From positions 1-40,736 of the forward strand of contig CACYQT010000025.1 of assembly GCA_902776645.1 (NCBI GenBank): a stretch of 40,736 nucleotides of DNA, written 5' to 3'. A program made the position numbers and the translations under genes. The notes beneath the pieces are model-generated. The model was not told the origin of the DNA. It saw only the letters and a program-made list of their open reading frames with translations, and did not search any database. The stretch is from an uncultured bacterium. Lineage in GTDB: Bacteria; Verrucomicrobiota; Lentisphaeria; Oligosphaerales; Oligosphaeraceae. Shown piece by piece: positions 1 through 7,686 of the stretch (within the stretch, counting starts at the first letter, position 1; the number at the start of each line of letters is the position of its first letter).

Positions 1-1
1 G

Positions 2-724
2 CCTGAATCCAGACGCGAAAACCTCCAAGGCTACTACACCGCCATCACGGCCATGGATTCAGGCATTGGAAATATTATGACAACATTGGAAAACATGGGA
101 ATCCTTGGGAATACGCTTGTCATCTTCAGCGGAGATAACGGCATGAACATGGGACACCATGGAATCTGGGGGAAAGGCAACGGCACCTTCCCTCTAAACA
201 TGTTCGACACATCCGTCAAAATCCCCTTCATCATGTCGTGGCCCGGCCACATCAAGCCCGGCTGGGTCGCCGACGGCCTGCACAGCCACTACGACGTCTT
301 CCCGACAATACTGGACATCGCAGGCGTGGAAAATCCTCTCCAAAACCAGCTGCCCGGACACAGCTTCGCCTCCAACATTCTCTCCGGAAACGATGAAGGA
401 GATGACAACGTCGTTGTCTACGACGAATACGGCCCCGTCCGCATGATCCGTTCCCGCGATTGGAAATATGTCCACCGCTATCCCTACGGCCCCCATGAAC
501 TCTATCATCTTTCGGAGGATCCGGACGAAACACGGAATCTCGTGGATCTGCCGGAATACGCCAATCGCGTCACTGAAATGCGAGACAAACTGCGCAAATG
601 GTTTGCCAAATATGTTAATTCTGAAAGGGACGCAGCCTATGAAGCCGTCAACGGTTTCGGGCAAAACGGGCGAACCGGCCTTGAAGCGAACGGTGAATGC
701 CCATGGGAGCCAGCACGACTGTAA
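2..724 (+). CDS. Sulfatase, C-terminal part (5' end outside window)
   Basis: The reading frame is open from base 2 and ends at TAA 722-724, so only the C-terminal ~240 residues are present. The segment GYYTAITAMDSGIG and the following VIFSGDNG are typical of S1 (formylglycine-dependent) sulfatases; Asp-Asn of SGDNG are metal-site residues, and KGNGTFPLN with RVP-like SWPGH blocks follow. The C-terminal DWKYVHRY / HELYHLSEDPDETRNL stretch is the usual C-terminal subdomain. The catalytic C/S-x-P-x-R sulfatase motif lies upstream of the window, so it cannot be checked. Family knowledge: these enzymes hydrolyse sulfate esters, often of sulfated glycans, and usually act in the periplasm or outside. 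The substrate cannot be assigned. A GTG- or ATG-initiated short gene inside this frame (for example at 53) is not needed, because the frame continues upstream. Confidence 0.93.
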   Translation, partial: PESRRENLQGYYTAITAMDSGIGNIMTTLENMGILGNTLVIFSGDNGMNMGHHGIWGKGNGTFPLNMFDTSVKIPFIMSWPGHIKPGWVADGLHSHYDVFPTILDIAGVENPLQNQLPGHSFASNILSGNDEGDDNVVVYDEYGPVRMIRSRDWKYVHRYPYGPHELYHLSEDPDETRNLVDLPEYANRVTEMRDKLRKWFAKYVNSERDAAYEAVNGFGQNGRTGLEANGECPWEPARL

Positions 725-790
725 ATCATTCCTTTACTATATACTCTTCCCATTCAGTAGAGTATTATATTGAATGCAAATTATATTGGG

Positions 791-820
791 TTCAAATGGA
801 CTTTATTTGATTTTTATAAT
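791..820 (+). promoter_or_regulatory. Possible promoter of the regulator/EPS locus
   Basis: A TATAAT box at 815-820 lies 18 nt after TTCAAA at 791-796 (4 of 6 matches to the -35 consensus), in the AT-rich gap between the sulfatase and the response-regulator gene. The position is right for transcription of the gene at 893. This is consensus matching by eye only, and AT-rich DNA gives chance hits. Confidence 0.3.
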
Positions 821-892
821 ATAATAAATTATATTAATAACGAGAGTATTGATGAAGTGGGGAATAGATATTAATTTATCTTGGAAAAAAAA

Positions 893-2521
893 ATGCCTGA
901 TAAAAAGAAAATCCTAGTCATAGACGATGAGCAGTTTTCGTTGAAGACAGTCCAGGCCTGCATGCGAGGGACAGACTACTCCCTCACGCTTTGCCTTGAT
1001 CCACAGGAAGCCTATTCCAAATTCAAGAGCGAGTCATACGACGTCATCATCACGGATATCAACATGAACGGAATCAACGGGTTCGACCTGCGCGGCCTCA
1101 TCCGCAACTCGAACAAGCTCATTCCGATCATCTTCATGTCGTCCCTTGCGGACAACATGGACAACACGCTCATGAAGCAAATCACGGCGGACAGATACTC
1201 TTATTATATGAACAAGAGTTTCAAAAAGATGGACTTGCTCATGATGATTGAACGCGCTCTGGAGGTGCCGAACGCCCAACAGCAAATCGCTGCCTTGAAA
1301 GACGGCATTGAAAAAGACCTTAGGCTCGCCGGGCAAATCCAGAAATTCATGCTTCCCCAATGGAGCATGGTCAATGACGACTTCGTCATGTCCTATATCT
1401 ACGAGCCTCACGCCCAAGTCTCAGGCGACCTCCACGAATTCTTCCCGATCGGCGCCCACCGCTACATCAGCGTCGTGGGCGACATCTCCGGGCATGGCAT
1501 CTCCGCTGCCCTGTGCATGACGCCTATCCAGCTCTTCATCAAGAACCTTTTCGCCTACCAGTCGCAGGAAACCATAACGCCCGATCTTGTGTTGACGCAA
1601 CTTAACAAAATCTTCTGCAACAACTTCAAGCAGAACGTCTATATGACCTGCCTCATCGTCCTTTGGGACTTTGAGAACAACCATCTCATCTATCATTCCG
1701 CAGGCCATCCCGACATGATCTGCCTGAATTTCAAACAGAAGATGCTCAAACAGATCAATCCGGACAAACTCGGCTCCATGCCGATCGGATTCGATCCTTC
1801 CAACACATATCTGCCGGAAAACAACGTCGAGTTCGATTTCACGGACGACGACCTGTTTCTGGCCTTCACGGACGGCCTTATGGACATCGGCTCCAGCCAG
1901 TTCCCCGAATCATTCATCGAAGAGAATGAAATATACGATTTTCTGACGTCTCTCAACGAAAACGAATGCACGGTCGCCATTCCGTTCCTTATCCGCAACT
2001 TCATCGAACAGATCGGCTATGACCGCCCGTCGGACGACCTCTTCCTGGTGGCTTTGCGCAAAAACACCGATCCCGAAAGGAATGTCTTCATTTCGCAAAT
2101 CAACACGGACATCAACGAAACCAACGACATGCTCGACAGGGTGCATGACTACCTTCTCTCCTGCCCCGTCGAAAGTTGCCAAAAACTTGAAAATGACATT
2201 GAAATCCTTCTGGGAGAAGTCCTTATCAACTGCGTTCAGCATGGCAAGGACAATGCCAATCTCACCAGCAACGGCATCATCGTCAAAATCCACCCATACC
2301 AAGACAAAGTCAATGTCACCGTCCTGGAGCGAGGCATCTTCTGGGATCCCAATCGCAACTACAGCGGCGCTGAAATCGACAAGCTCCTTGACGAGCTCAA
2401 CAACACCCATGCACAGCACGGCAGAGGCCTGCCGCTCATCTACAATATCGCATCAACCGTCACCAGAATGCATTACCGTGGGCTCAACAAATCCGTGTTC
2501 GGCATCAAATGCGATTCTTGA
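893..2521 (+). CDS. Response regulator with PP2C (SpoIIE) phosphatase and HATPase domains, HsbR-like
   Basis: The 542-residue protein has three domains. REC (~5-125) keeps the acidic pair Asp11/Asp12, phospho-acceptor Asp55, Ser83/84 and Lys108. The SpoIIE/PP2C phosphatase (~145-392) keeps metal-binding aspartates in SGDL (Asp179), GDISGHG (Asp197), FTDG (Asp327) and SDDLFL (Asp381/382). A C-terminal RsbW-like ATPase (~400-542) keeps the N-box GEVLINCVQHG and G-box HGRGLPL; its DxG box reads ERG, a conservative change. This order matches Pseudomonas HsbR, which controls an anti-sigma antagonist by dephosphorylating or phosphorylating it. An HPt gene follows 18 nt downstream, and polysaccharide genes come after that. 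No STAS-domain target is in the window. Start: ATG 893 is preferred over an in-frame TTG at 881, because the REC domain begins immediately after it; neither start has a strong ribosome site. Confidence 0.9.
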   Translation: MPDKKKILVIDDEQFSLKTVQACMRGTDYSLTLCLDPQEAYSKFKSESYDVIITDINMNGINGFDLRGLIRNSNKLIPIIFMSSLADNMDNTLMKQITADRYSYYMNKSFKKMDLLMMIERALEVPNAQQQIAALKDGIEKDLRLAGQIQKFMLPQWSMVNDDFVMSYIYEPHAQVSGDLHEFFPIGAHRYISVVGDISGHGISAALCMTPIQLFIKNLFAYQSQETITPDLVLTQLNKIFCNNFKQNVYMTCLIVLWDFENNHLIYHSAGHPDMICLNFKQKMLKQINPDKLGSMPIGFDPSNTYLPENNVEFDFTDDDLFLAFTDGLMDIGSSQFPESFIEENEIYDFLTSLNENECTVAIPFLIRNFIEQIGYDRPSDDLFLVALRKNTDPERNVFISQINTDINETNDMLDRVHDYLLSCPVESCQKLENDIEILLGEVLINCVQHGKDNANLTSNGIIVKIHPYQDKVNVTVLERGIFWDPNRNYSGAEIDKLLDELNNTHAQHGRGLPLIYNIASTVTRMHYRGLNKSVFGIKCDS

Positions 2522-2539
2522 CGGGTATAGGAAACAATC

Positions 2540-2875
2540 ATGAACAAAGAAATCGTCGATTACATGAAGGAAAATCTCGGCTTGGATGACATGGATCTCA
2601 TCCAAGAGCTTTATGATGAATACGTCAACACGATCAAGGAACGTCTGCCAAGCGCCAACAACGCCCTCGAGGCGAAGGACTTCCAGGCGTTGGCGAAAAT
2701 CGCCCATGCCATGAAGGGCTGTGCGCTCAACATCGGGCACGAGTCTTTCGCCGTCACAGCAAAGGAACTGGAATACCTTGGCAAGGGGCTGGGGCCGGAA
2801 CCGCCCACCGCGGAAAACTGCTCCGCCCTTCTCTCCAAACTCAACACCATCTTCGAGGATTTTCTAAAAGCTTAA
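2540..2875 (+). CDS. HPt-domain phosphotransfer protein, HptB-like
   Basis: This small protein of 111 residues is predicted all-helical. It carries the HPt signature IAHAMKGCALNIG, with the phospho-accepting His56 followed by Lys59-Gly60 (H-x-x-K-G). HPt proteins shuttle phosphoryl groups between hybrid histidine kinases and response regulators in the cytoplasm. It follows the REC-PP2C-HATPase gene by 18 nt and has a good ribosome site (AGGAAAC upstream of ATG 2540), so it is very probably in the same operon and signals to that REC domain. No histidine kinase is encoded in the window, so the donor must lie elsewhere. The pairing resembles HptB/HsbR of Pseudomonas; the functional link here is inferred from architecture and adjacency. 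Confidence 0.88.
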   Translation: MNKEIVDYMKENLGLDDMDLIQELYDEYVNTIKERLPSANNALEAKDFQALAKIAHAMKGCALNIGHESFAVTAKELEYLGKGLGPEPPTAENCSALLSKLNTIFEDFLKA

Positions 2876-2940
2876 GTTTCTCCTATTTCAAATTCATCCA
2901 CGTCCCGTTTTACTAAAACGCACGCAGTCACTTATCCATC

Positions 2941-3723
2941 ATGCCCCTCACGCATAGCATCATAAAACAATCAGACCGAAACGGCTTCCGGGTACGAATC
3001 GTTCCTCAGAAACGCCGTTCGTCTTTTGGCAGTTCCTTCAAGATGCTAGCCTGGAATTGGACGGTTGGAAGCGCACGCGCCTTGAAACGAGCCATGGATA
3101 TCTGCGGCTCGATCGCCCTCCTCATCGCCCTCTTCATCCCAATGATGATCATCGCCATCCTCATCAAACTGGGTTCAGAGGGCCCCATCATCTATCATTC
3201 CAAACGCATCGGGCAATTCGGCAAGCCATTCAACTTCCTGAAATTCCGCTCCATGTACATCAACTCCAAGGAAATTGAAGCAAAAATGCTACAGGAATGG
3301 GATGAAAAAGCGGCGGAGATTGAAAAGGAAACTGGTCAAAAACCGGAACGTCCGGCGTTGTCTGACCTTCTGAAGGCGAAGGAAGACGATCCGCGCGTCA
3401 CCAAAATCGGACGCATCCTCCGCAAGACATCCCTTGACGAACTGCCGCAGCTCGTCAACGTCCTCCTCGGGCAGATGAGCCTTGTCGGTCCACGTCCCCC
3501 AATTCCAAGCGAAGTCGCCACTTACACGCTTGCGCAACGCAAACGCCTTAACGTCACCCCCGGCATCACCTGTACATGGCAGGTCTCCGGACGCAGCAAT
3601 ATCCCGTTTGAACAACAGGTCAAGCTGGACACTGAATACATCCAAACCAGAGGCTTCTGGAAAGACTGCATGATTCTTCTCAAGACGATTCCTGCAGTCC
3701 TTACCGGCGATGGATCCGTTTAA
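2941..3723 (+). CDS. Polyprenyl-phosphate sugar-1-phosphate transferase (bacterial sugar transferase)
   Basis: The 260-residue protein has one hydrophobic segment (~53-77, [18 protein letters not shown]) after a basic N-terminus, then the full catalytic domain of the Pfam bacterial sugar transferase family. Motifs seen: [33 protein letters not shown] and [14 protein letters not shown]. These enzymes move a sugar-1-phosphate from a UDP-sugar onto undecaprenyl phosphate at the inner membrane, the first step of repeat-unit assembly. It has the short monotopic form, without the multi-pass N-terminal half of WbaP/WcaJ. It has an insertion rich in Glu/Lys (~107-140) between KFRSM and the DPR motif. 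It lies 65 nt after the HPt gene and 17 nt before the next gene, so it probably shares their transcript. The sugar cannot be predicted from sequence. Confidence 0.93.
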   Translation: MPLTHSIIKQSDRNGFRVRIVPQKRRSSFGSSFKMLAWNWTVGSARALKRAMDICGSIALLIALFIPMMIIAILIKLGSEGPIIYHSKRIGQFGKPFNFLKFRSMYINSKEIEAKMLQEWDEKAAEIEKETGQKPERPALSDLLKAKEDDPRVTKIGRILRKTSLDELPQLVNVLLGQMSLVGPRPPIPSEVATYTLAQRKRLNVTPGITCTWQVSGRSNIPFEQQVKLDTEYIQTRGFWKDCMILLKTIPAVLTGDGSV

Positions 3724-3740
3724 ACAACAGAGGCCATGGT

Positions 3741-5060
3741 ATGAAAGCAATCATCAACCTATTCTGCGAAAGGGATTCATGGTTCCATGAATTCTTCAGC
3801 TTCCGTAGCCCGATCACGCTCCCCATCACGGGCAAGCCTCTCGCGCACCATCTGATGGACTTCTGCTCCAATCTCCAGATTGAAAAAGTCCTGCTTCTAG
3901 ACTACTGCTACGATAAATCAATCCAAGAGCAATTCAATGACAGCTACCAATGGTATTCCCATCTGGAATACATGGGGGCCAAAACCATCCCAAATGTCCA
4001 AAAGCTCCTGACATTCCACCATCGTTATTGCGGGGATGACGACATCCTCATACTCAACGGGCTCTTCTTCGTCGGCGGAGCCCCCAATGAAAAGGAAGAA
4101 GACTGGAAAAACAATATAAATCAAATCCAAAACAGCCTCGAACCGACGGAAATGCAACCGTCTGGCTCGGGCATATACTACCGTCATGGTAAGGAGCTAT
4201 CACGCGTCCGCATCCCGCAGGAAAAGCCTATCCGCTCCATCCAGGACTATTTCAATCTCAACCTCTCCTTGATCGTCGATTCGCGGCATTGCAGCCTGCC
4301 TGGCTACAAAACGCAAGATAACATCATCTTCGGCAGCACGCCTGTCATCATGAGTGGATGCACCTTCAATGAAGACGACGGAAGCCACCCCTCCCCCAGA
4401 CATACCATCCTCATGGGAGACAATATCCGTATCGAACAAGACTGCACTTTGAAAGGTCCGCTCATCATAGGCAACAACGTCATTCTTGACAATGGCGTCT
4501 ATGTCGAGCGCTCCATTATCTGCGACAATACATACCTGTCCAATGATCTGGAAATCATTGACAAAATCGTCGACCGCAATGTCATCATCGATCCCTATAA
4601 AAACGTGAAGCTAGTGTTGGACGAATCGGATTTGTCCGGAGATACCAGCGCCCATGTCAAAAACTACTTTTTGAGATTTATCCATGCCGTATTCAACTAT
4701 GTCATGGCCATTCCCATAACGATTCATTTGTTCATCTGCTATGCGATTTTTCTCTGTTTCTTCTTCGCCTGGACAAGCCGCACCAAGCGATGGTACTTCA
4801 AGTTCTCCCTGGACAAGGTCTTCGGCGTCCTGCAGTGCCTTGCCTTCCGGAAACAACTTGTCGGATGCATCAACCCGCCTGGCGACAGCGCGGTCTTCAC
4901 ATACTCGGAATCCATCCAAAGCGAACCCAACGCCATACAAAAACAGATGGACGACCAGTATTTCCTTGCACATGACTCCATCAAACTCAGATTCTCCATT
5001 ATCATGACAACGCTCATCAGGCGTATTTTCCAACACGATGAATACATCAACAGATACTAA
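3741..5060 (+). CDS. Membrane-anchored left-handed beta-helix (NDP-sugar transferase-like) protein
   Basis: The 439-residue protein starts with a region (~1-175) that loosely resembles a sugar nucleotidyltransferase fold (SPITLPITGKPLAHHLMD, like the substrate segments of GlmU/GDP-mannose pyrophosphorylases). It lacks the canonical N-terminal G-x-G-T-R-x-x-P-x-T-x-x-x-P-K loop. A hexapeptide-repeat beta-helix stretch follows (~195-285: MGDNIRIEQDCTLKGPLIIG, NNVILDNGVYVE). One strong hydrophobic segment (~316-342) and a ~95-residue tail complete it. The combination suggests a sugar-nucleotide or acyl-transfer protein tethered at the inner membrane; catalysis is uncertain and a scaffold role is possible. 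It sits between the initiating transferase and a nucleotidyltransferase-fold gene, whose start lies inside its last 23 bases, implying translational coupling. No close named homologue is recognised. Confidence 0.8.
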   Translation: MKAIINLFCERDSWFHEFFSFRSPITLPITGKPLAHHLMDFCSNLQIEKVLLLDYCYDKSIQEQFNDSYQWYSHLEYMGAKTIPNVQKLLTFHHRYCGDDDILILNGLFFVGGAPNEKEEDWKNNINQIQNSLEPTEMQPSGSGIYYRHGKELSRVRIPQEKPIRSIQDYFNLNLSLIVDSRHCSLPGYKTQDNIIFGSTPVIMSGCTFNEDDGSHPSPRHTILMGDNIRIEQDCTLKGPLIIGNNVILDNGVYVERSIICDNTYLSNDLEIIDKIVDRNVIIDPYKNVKLVLDESDLSGDTSAHVKNYFLRFIHAVFNYVMAIPITIHLFICYAIFLCFFFAWTSRTKRWYFKFSLDKVFGVLQCLAFRKQLVGCINPPGDSAVFTYSESIQSEPNAIQKQMDDQYFLAHDSIKLRFSIIMTTLIRRIFQHDEYINRY

Positions 5061-6198
5061 CCGTTTCACGGCCGAGGGCGATTCGGCCGTTGAACAAGCC
5101 ATCGCGGACATGCTCCGCCGGCTGGCGGACGACATCCGCCGGCTGGCGGACTCCGACCACGTCGCGATCTATCTGGGCGGCGGATACGGTCGCGGGGAAG
5201 GCGGCGTCCTGATCACGCAGGACGGACACCATCTTCCCTACAACGACCTAGATTTCTTCGCCTTCTCCAAGGGGCTCTCCTCCGCAAGGAGGAAAGCCTT
5301 TGACGGCAAGCTTGCGGAAATCGCGCCAGCCTATGAGAAGATTGCTGGCGTTTCCGTAGACTTCGCCCCTGTAAAAAAACTAGAAAAGCTTCGTTGTGAA
5401 CGACATACGCTCATGTACCAAGAACTGCTGAATAGCCATCGGCTCGTCTGCGGACCGGATTTACTGGCCGAAGTGCCATGTCCGGATGCGCACGAACTGC
5501 CATATCTTGAAGCACTGCGGCTCCTAGTGAACCGCGGCATGGGTCTCCTATTCTCCACGCAACGGCTTGCCGCCGCACACGTGGATGACGATGGCGCCCT
5601 CGTCGACGCCGAAGCCACCGACTTCGCCATCCGCAATCTGCACAAAGCCGCCCTTGGCGCAGGGGATGCACTGCTCATCGCCCAGAAACGTTATGACTAC
5701 AATCTCGAAAGAAGATTGAAAATCATCATGTATGACGCGCATGCACCCAGTGTCTTCACGGAACTCGCGCCGTTTTACCAGGCGGCACGTGATTTCAAAG
5801 TCCTGCCGGGCTCCCAGCGGATGAATCCGCTGGAGAAGTTGCCCGACTATCTTGAACTCTGGCTCAACGCTGCTAAAAATTTTGTCGCGCTCACCACGGA
5901 TCGCTCCGCAGCCGTCTTGGAAACGACGCGACAGATGTCGGAATGCCTCTACGGGCATCCGGCCTTCATCGGGCGTTCTCCCATGGTGAACGCCCTGCGT
6001 TGGTTCGTAAAGACAAGAACAGCAAGCCCCCTGCGGCTACTTTTCAAGAATCCGACCGTCCGTCTTTTCACACGCCTCCATGGGACGTTGCAAGACGTAC
6101 AGCGGAATCTCGCCAACGGCCAGCCGTTGGCGCAGGCCTTCGGGAAGATGGACGAACACAGGCAGGAGCTGGTTCGCCTTTGGGCAATCTTCAACTGA
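5038..6198 (+). CDS. Predicted nucleotidyltransferase-fold protein of the EPS locus, function unknown
   Basis: The 386-residue soluble protein has a probable polymerase-beta-type nucleotidyltransferase core near its N-terminus. IYLGGGYGRGEGG (residues 44-56) is the G-x-x-G-R-G-E element, YNDLDFF supplies the Asp70-x-Asp72 pair, and VDFAPV (Asp108) is a candidate third carboxylate. The rest (~120-386) is mostly helical with no recognised domain. Enzymes of this fold transfer nucleotides to proteins, RNA or small molecules; which one applies here cannot be read from the sequence. The gene overlaps the preceding one by 23 nt and is followed after 40 nt by the first co-polymerase gene, so it belongs to the polysaccharide operon. 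An N-terminal RRLADDIRRLAD duplication is probably a helix repeat. Possible roles are modification of a sugar precursor or of a partner protein. Confidence 0.8.
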   Translation: MNTSTDTNRFTAEGDSAVEQAIADMLRRLADDIRRLADSDHVAIYLGGGYGRGEGGVLITQDGHHLPYNDLDFFAFSKGLSSARRKAFDGKLAEIAPAYEKIAGVSVDFAPVKKLEKLRCERHTLMYQELLNSHRLVCGPDLLAEVPCPDAHELPYLEALRLLVNRGMGLLFSTQRLAAAHVDDDGALVDAEATDFAIRNLHKAALGAGDALLIAQKRYDYNLERRLKIIMYDAHAPSVFTELAPFYQAARDFKVLPGSQRMNPLEKLPDYLELWLNAAKNFVALTTDRSAAVLETTRQMSECLYGHPAFIGRSPMVNALRWFVKTRTASPLRLLFKNPTVRLFTRLHGTLQDVQRNLANGQPLAQAFGKMDEHRQELVRLWAIFN

Positions 6199-6204
6199 AC
6201 AGAA

Positions 6205-6223
6205 TCATGCCTAAACGGCATGA
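6205..6223 (+). promoter_or_regulatory. Intercistronic hairpin before the first co-polymerase gene
   Basis: TCATGCC (6205-6211) and GGCATGA (6217-6223) form a perfect 7-bp stem with the 5-nt loop TAAAC, just after the stop of the nucleotidyltransferase-fold gene and 15 nt before ATG 6239. No U-tract follows, so it is unlikely to be a terminator. It could affect translation or mRNA processing, or be chance. Confidence 0.3.
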
Positions 6224-6238
6224 CAACACCATACCATA

Positions 6239-7627
6239 ATGCCATCCACAGAATCCAACTCAATTAACCTCAAAGAAGCAAAAGAAGCCCCTGGGAAACC
6301 AGCGCGCAAGCGACTGTTTTCAGGAGTTCTCAAGCAATACTTCTTCTTGCTGGTCATCGTGACGATTATCGCCGCGATCGTTTTTGGCGTCTTCATAATG
6401 TGGGAACAGAAACGTTTCTACCGAATGAAGGCTTCATCATTCCTCAGCTACCACCCTGAGCAACATACCGATCTGCTTTCCCCCATGTCCATTCACGAAG
6501 TTCTCCAGATCATCCGTAACGACGCCGTGAAACTGCAAGCCGGCGATATCGTGGCCATTCCACAGGACAAGCAAAAATATCTGAAAGATGCTCTGGATAT
6601 CAATTATGCTCCTGTATCTAGCTCGGACAACCTTCTGCAAGTGAGCGTCAGATGGGATGACGGAGACCAGGCCCGCCAACTTGTGGATGGATATATGCAG
6701 GCGGCGATCACGACCTATGTCCATTTCCGGCAAAAATACCTCCATGAGATCATCACGGAACAATCCAAAACGCTATCGGAATACGAACATGAAAGAACGA
6801 CCATTGAAGGGAAACTGTCGAAGCTCGCCCAGTCCGTTCACAGTGAAAGCGTGAAACAGGAGCTTGAAGTTCTCAGAATGCAGGAAAACCGTCTGACGAA
6901 CGAACTTTCAGATTTACAAAAACAACGCTTTTTAGCAAAAATCCAATATGAGAATATCAAAAAGAGCATTCCTGGCAAGTACGAATATACAAAACTCAAA
7001 ATCATCGCCCTGAATCCGTATATTCTGGACATCATCCAAAGAAGAAACGAGACATTGGAAAATTACGAGATTCAGAAGGAATTGGGGACTGAAAGCGACC
7101 GTCAGGTAAAAGAAGCGCAAATCAAATACCGTTTGGCGGAGAATTCCCTGAACAAAGCGCTTGAAAAACTGAATCTCATGGAAGACGAGGTGGTGTCCTT
7201 GAATGCAGTCGTTTTGAAACGCGTGGAAGAACTGGAATCGCTCCAAACAACCATGGACGGACTGGACAAGGCTATTGAAGATGTTCAATATCGTCTAGGC
7301 CAAAAACAAAAGGAAATCTCAGCAGTCAGCGGGCTCTTGCCACAGGAAGAGGAACTCAGTAAGCAATACAGCAAAACGCTTTCAAGACTTGGCAAGATTG
7401 AAAATGAAATCATGATACAAAATAGGCTCGAAACACCAATCAAAAAGGCGCTCCTGCCATTGAATGTCATAAATGTGCATCGCGAAAAACTATTCTCCAT
7501 CCCGAAATATATTCCATACCTGTTGTCTGGAATTGTCATCATCGCCCTGTCAGCCCCTTTTTTCCTTCATGCCAATACGCATGGCAAACGCCATGTACGT
7601 CCCGCACCGCCCCCGACAAAACACTAA
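6239..7627 (+). CDS. Polysaccharide co-polymerase (Wzz/GumC-like chain-length determinant) 1
   Basis: The 462-residue protein has the PCP layout: a short cytoplasmic N-terminus, transmembrane segment 1 (~32-53, LLVIVTIIAAIVFGVFIMW), a long periplasmic region, transmembrane segment 2 (~424-444, YLLSGIVIIALSAPFFL) and a short basic, proline-rich tail. The periplasmic part starts with a Wzz-like domain (~57-150, SIHEVLQIIRND, then VSVRWDDGDQARQLVDGYMQA) and continues as a long coiled coil (~165-390). It ends before any kinase domain. Such proteins oligomerise in the inner membrane and set polymer length together with Wzy and the outer-membrane Wza channel. The next gene encodes a related protein with the same N-terminal arrangement (QKRFYRMKASS versus QKNFFRYKGSI), so the two arose by duplication or work as a pair. 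The start lacks a clear ribosome site. Confidence 0.88.
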   Translation: MPSTESNSINLKEAKEAPGKPARKRLFSGVLKQYFFLLVIVTIIAAIVFGVFIMWEQKRFYRMKASSFLSYHPEQHTDLLSPMSIHEVLQIIRNDAVKLQAGDIVAIPQDKQKYLKDALDINYAPVSSSDNLLQVSVRWDDGDQARQLVDGYMQAAITTYVHFRQKYLHEIITEQSKTLSEYEHERTTIEGKLSKLAQSVHSESVKQELEVLRMQENRLTNELSDLQKQRFLAKIQYENIKKSIPGKYEYTKLKIIALNPYILDIIQRRNETLENYEIQKELGTESDRQVKEAQIKYRLAENSLNKALEKLNLMEDEVVSLNAVVLKRVEELESLQTTMDGLDKAIEDVQYRLGQKQKEISAVSGLLPQEEELSKQYSKTLSRLGKIENEIMIQNRLETPIKKALLPLNVINVHREKLFSIPKYIPYLLSGIVIIALSAPFFLHANTHGKRHVRPAPPPTKH

Positions 7628-7686
7628 ATCTTTTTTCGATATAAACCGATAAACAATAGACACATCATATATTTGGTATCACAATC

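Noticed and set aside
741..765. ATACTC...GAGTAT inverted repeat after the sulfatase
   Set aside because: Only a 6-bp AT-rich stem with a 13-nt loop and no U-tract; too weak to call a terminator.
881..892. TTG start for the response regulator
   Set aside because: It adds four residues before the REC domain, is an infrequent start, and an ATG lies at 893.
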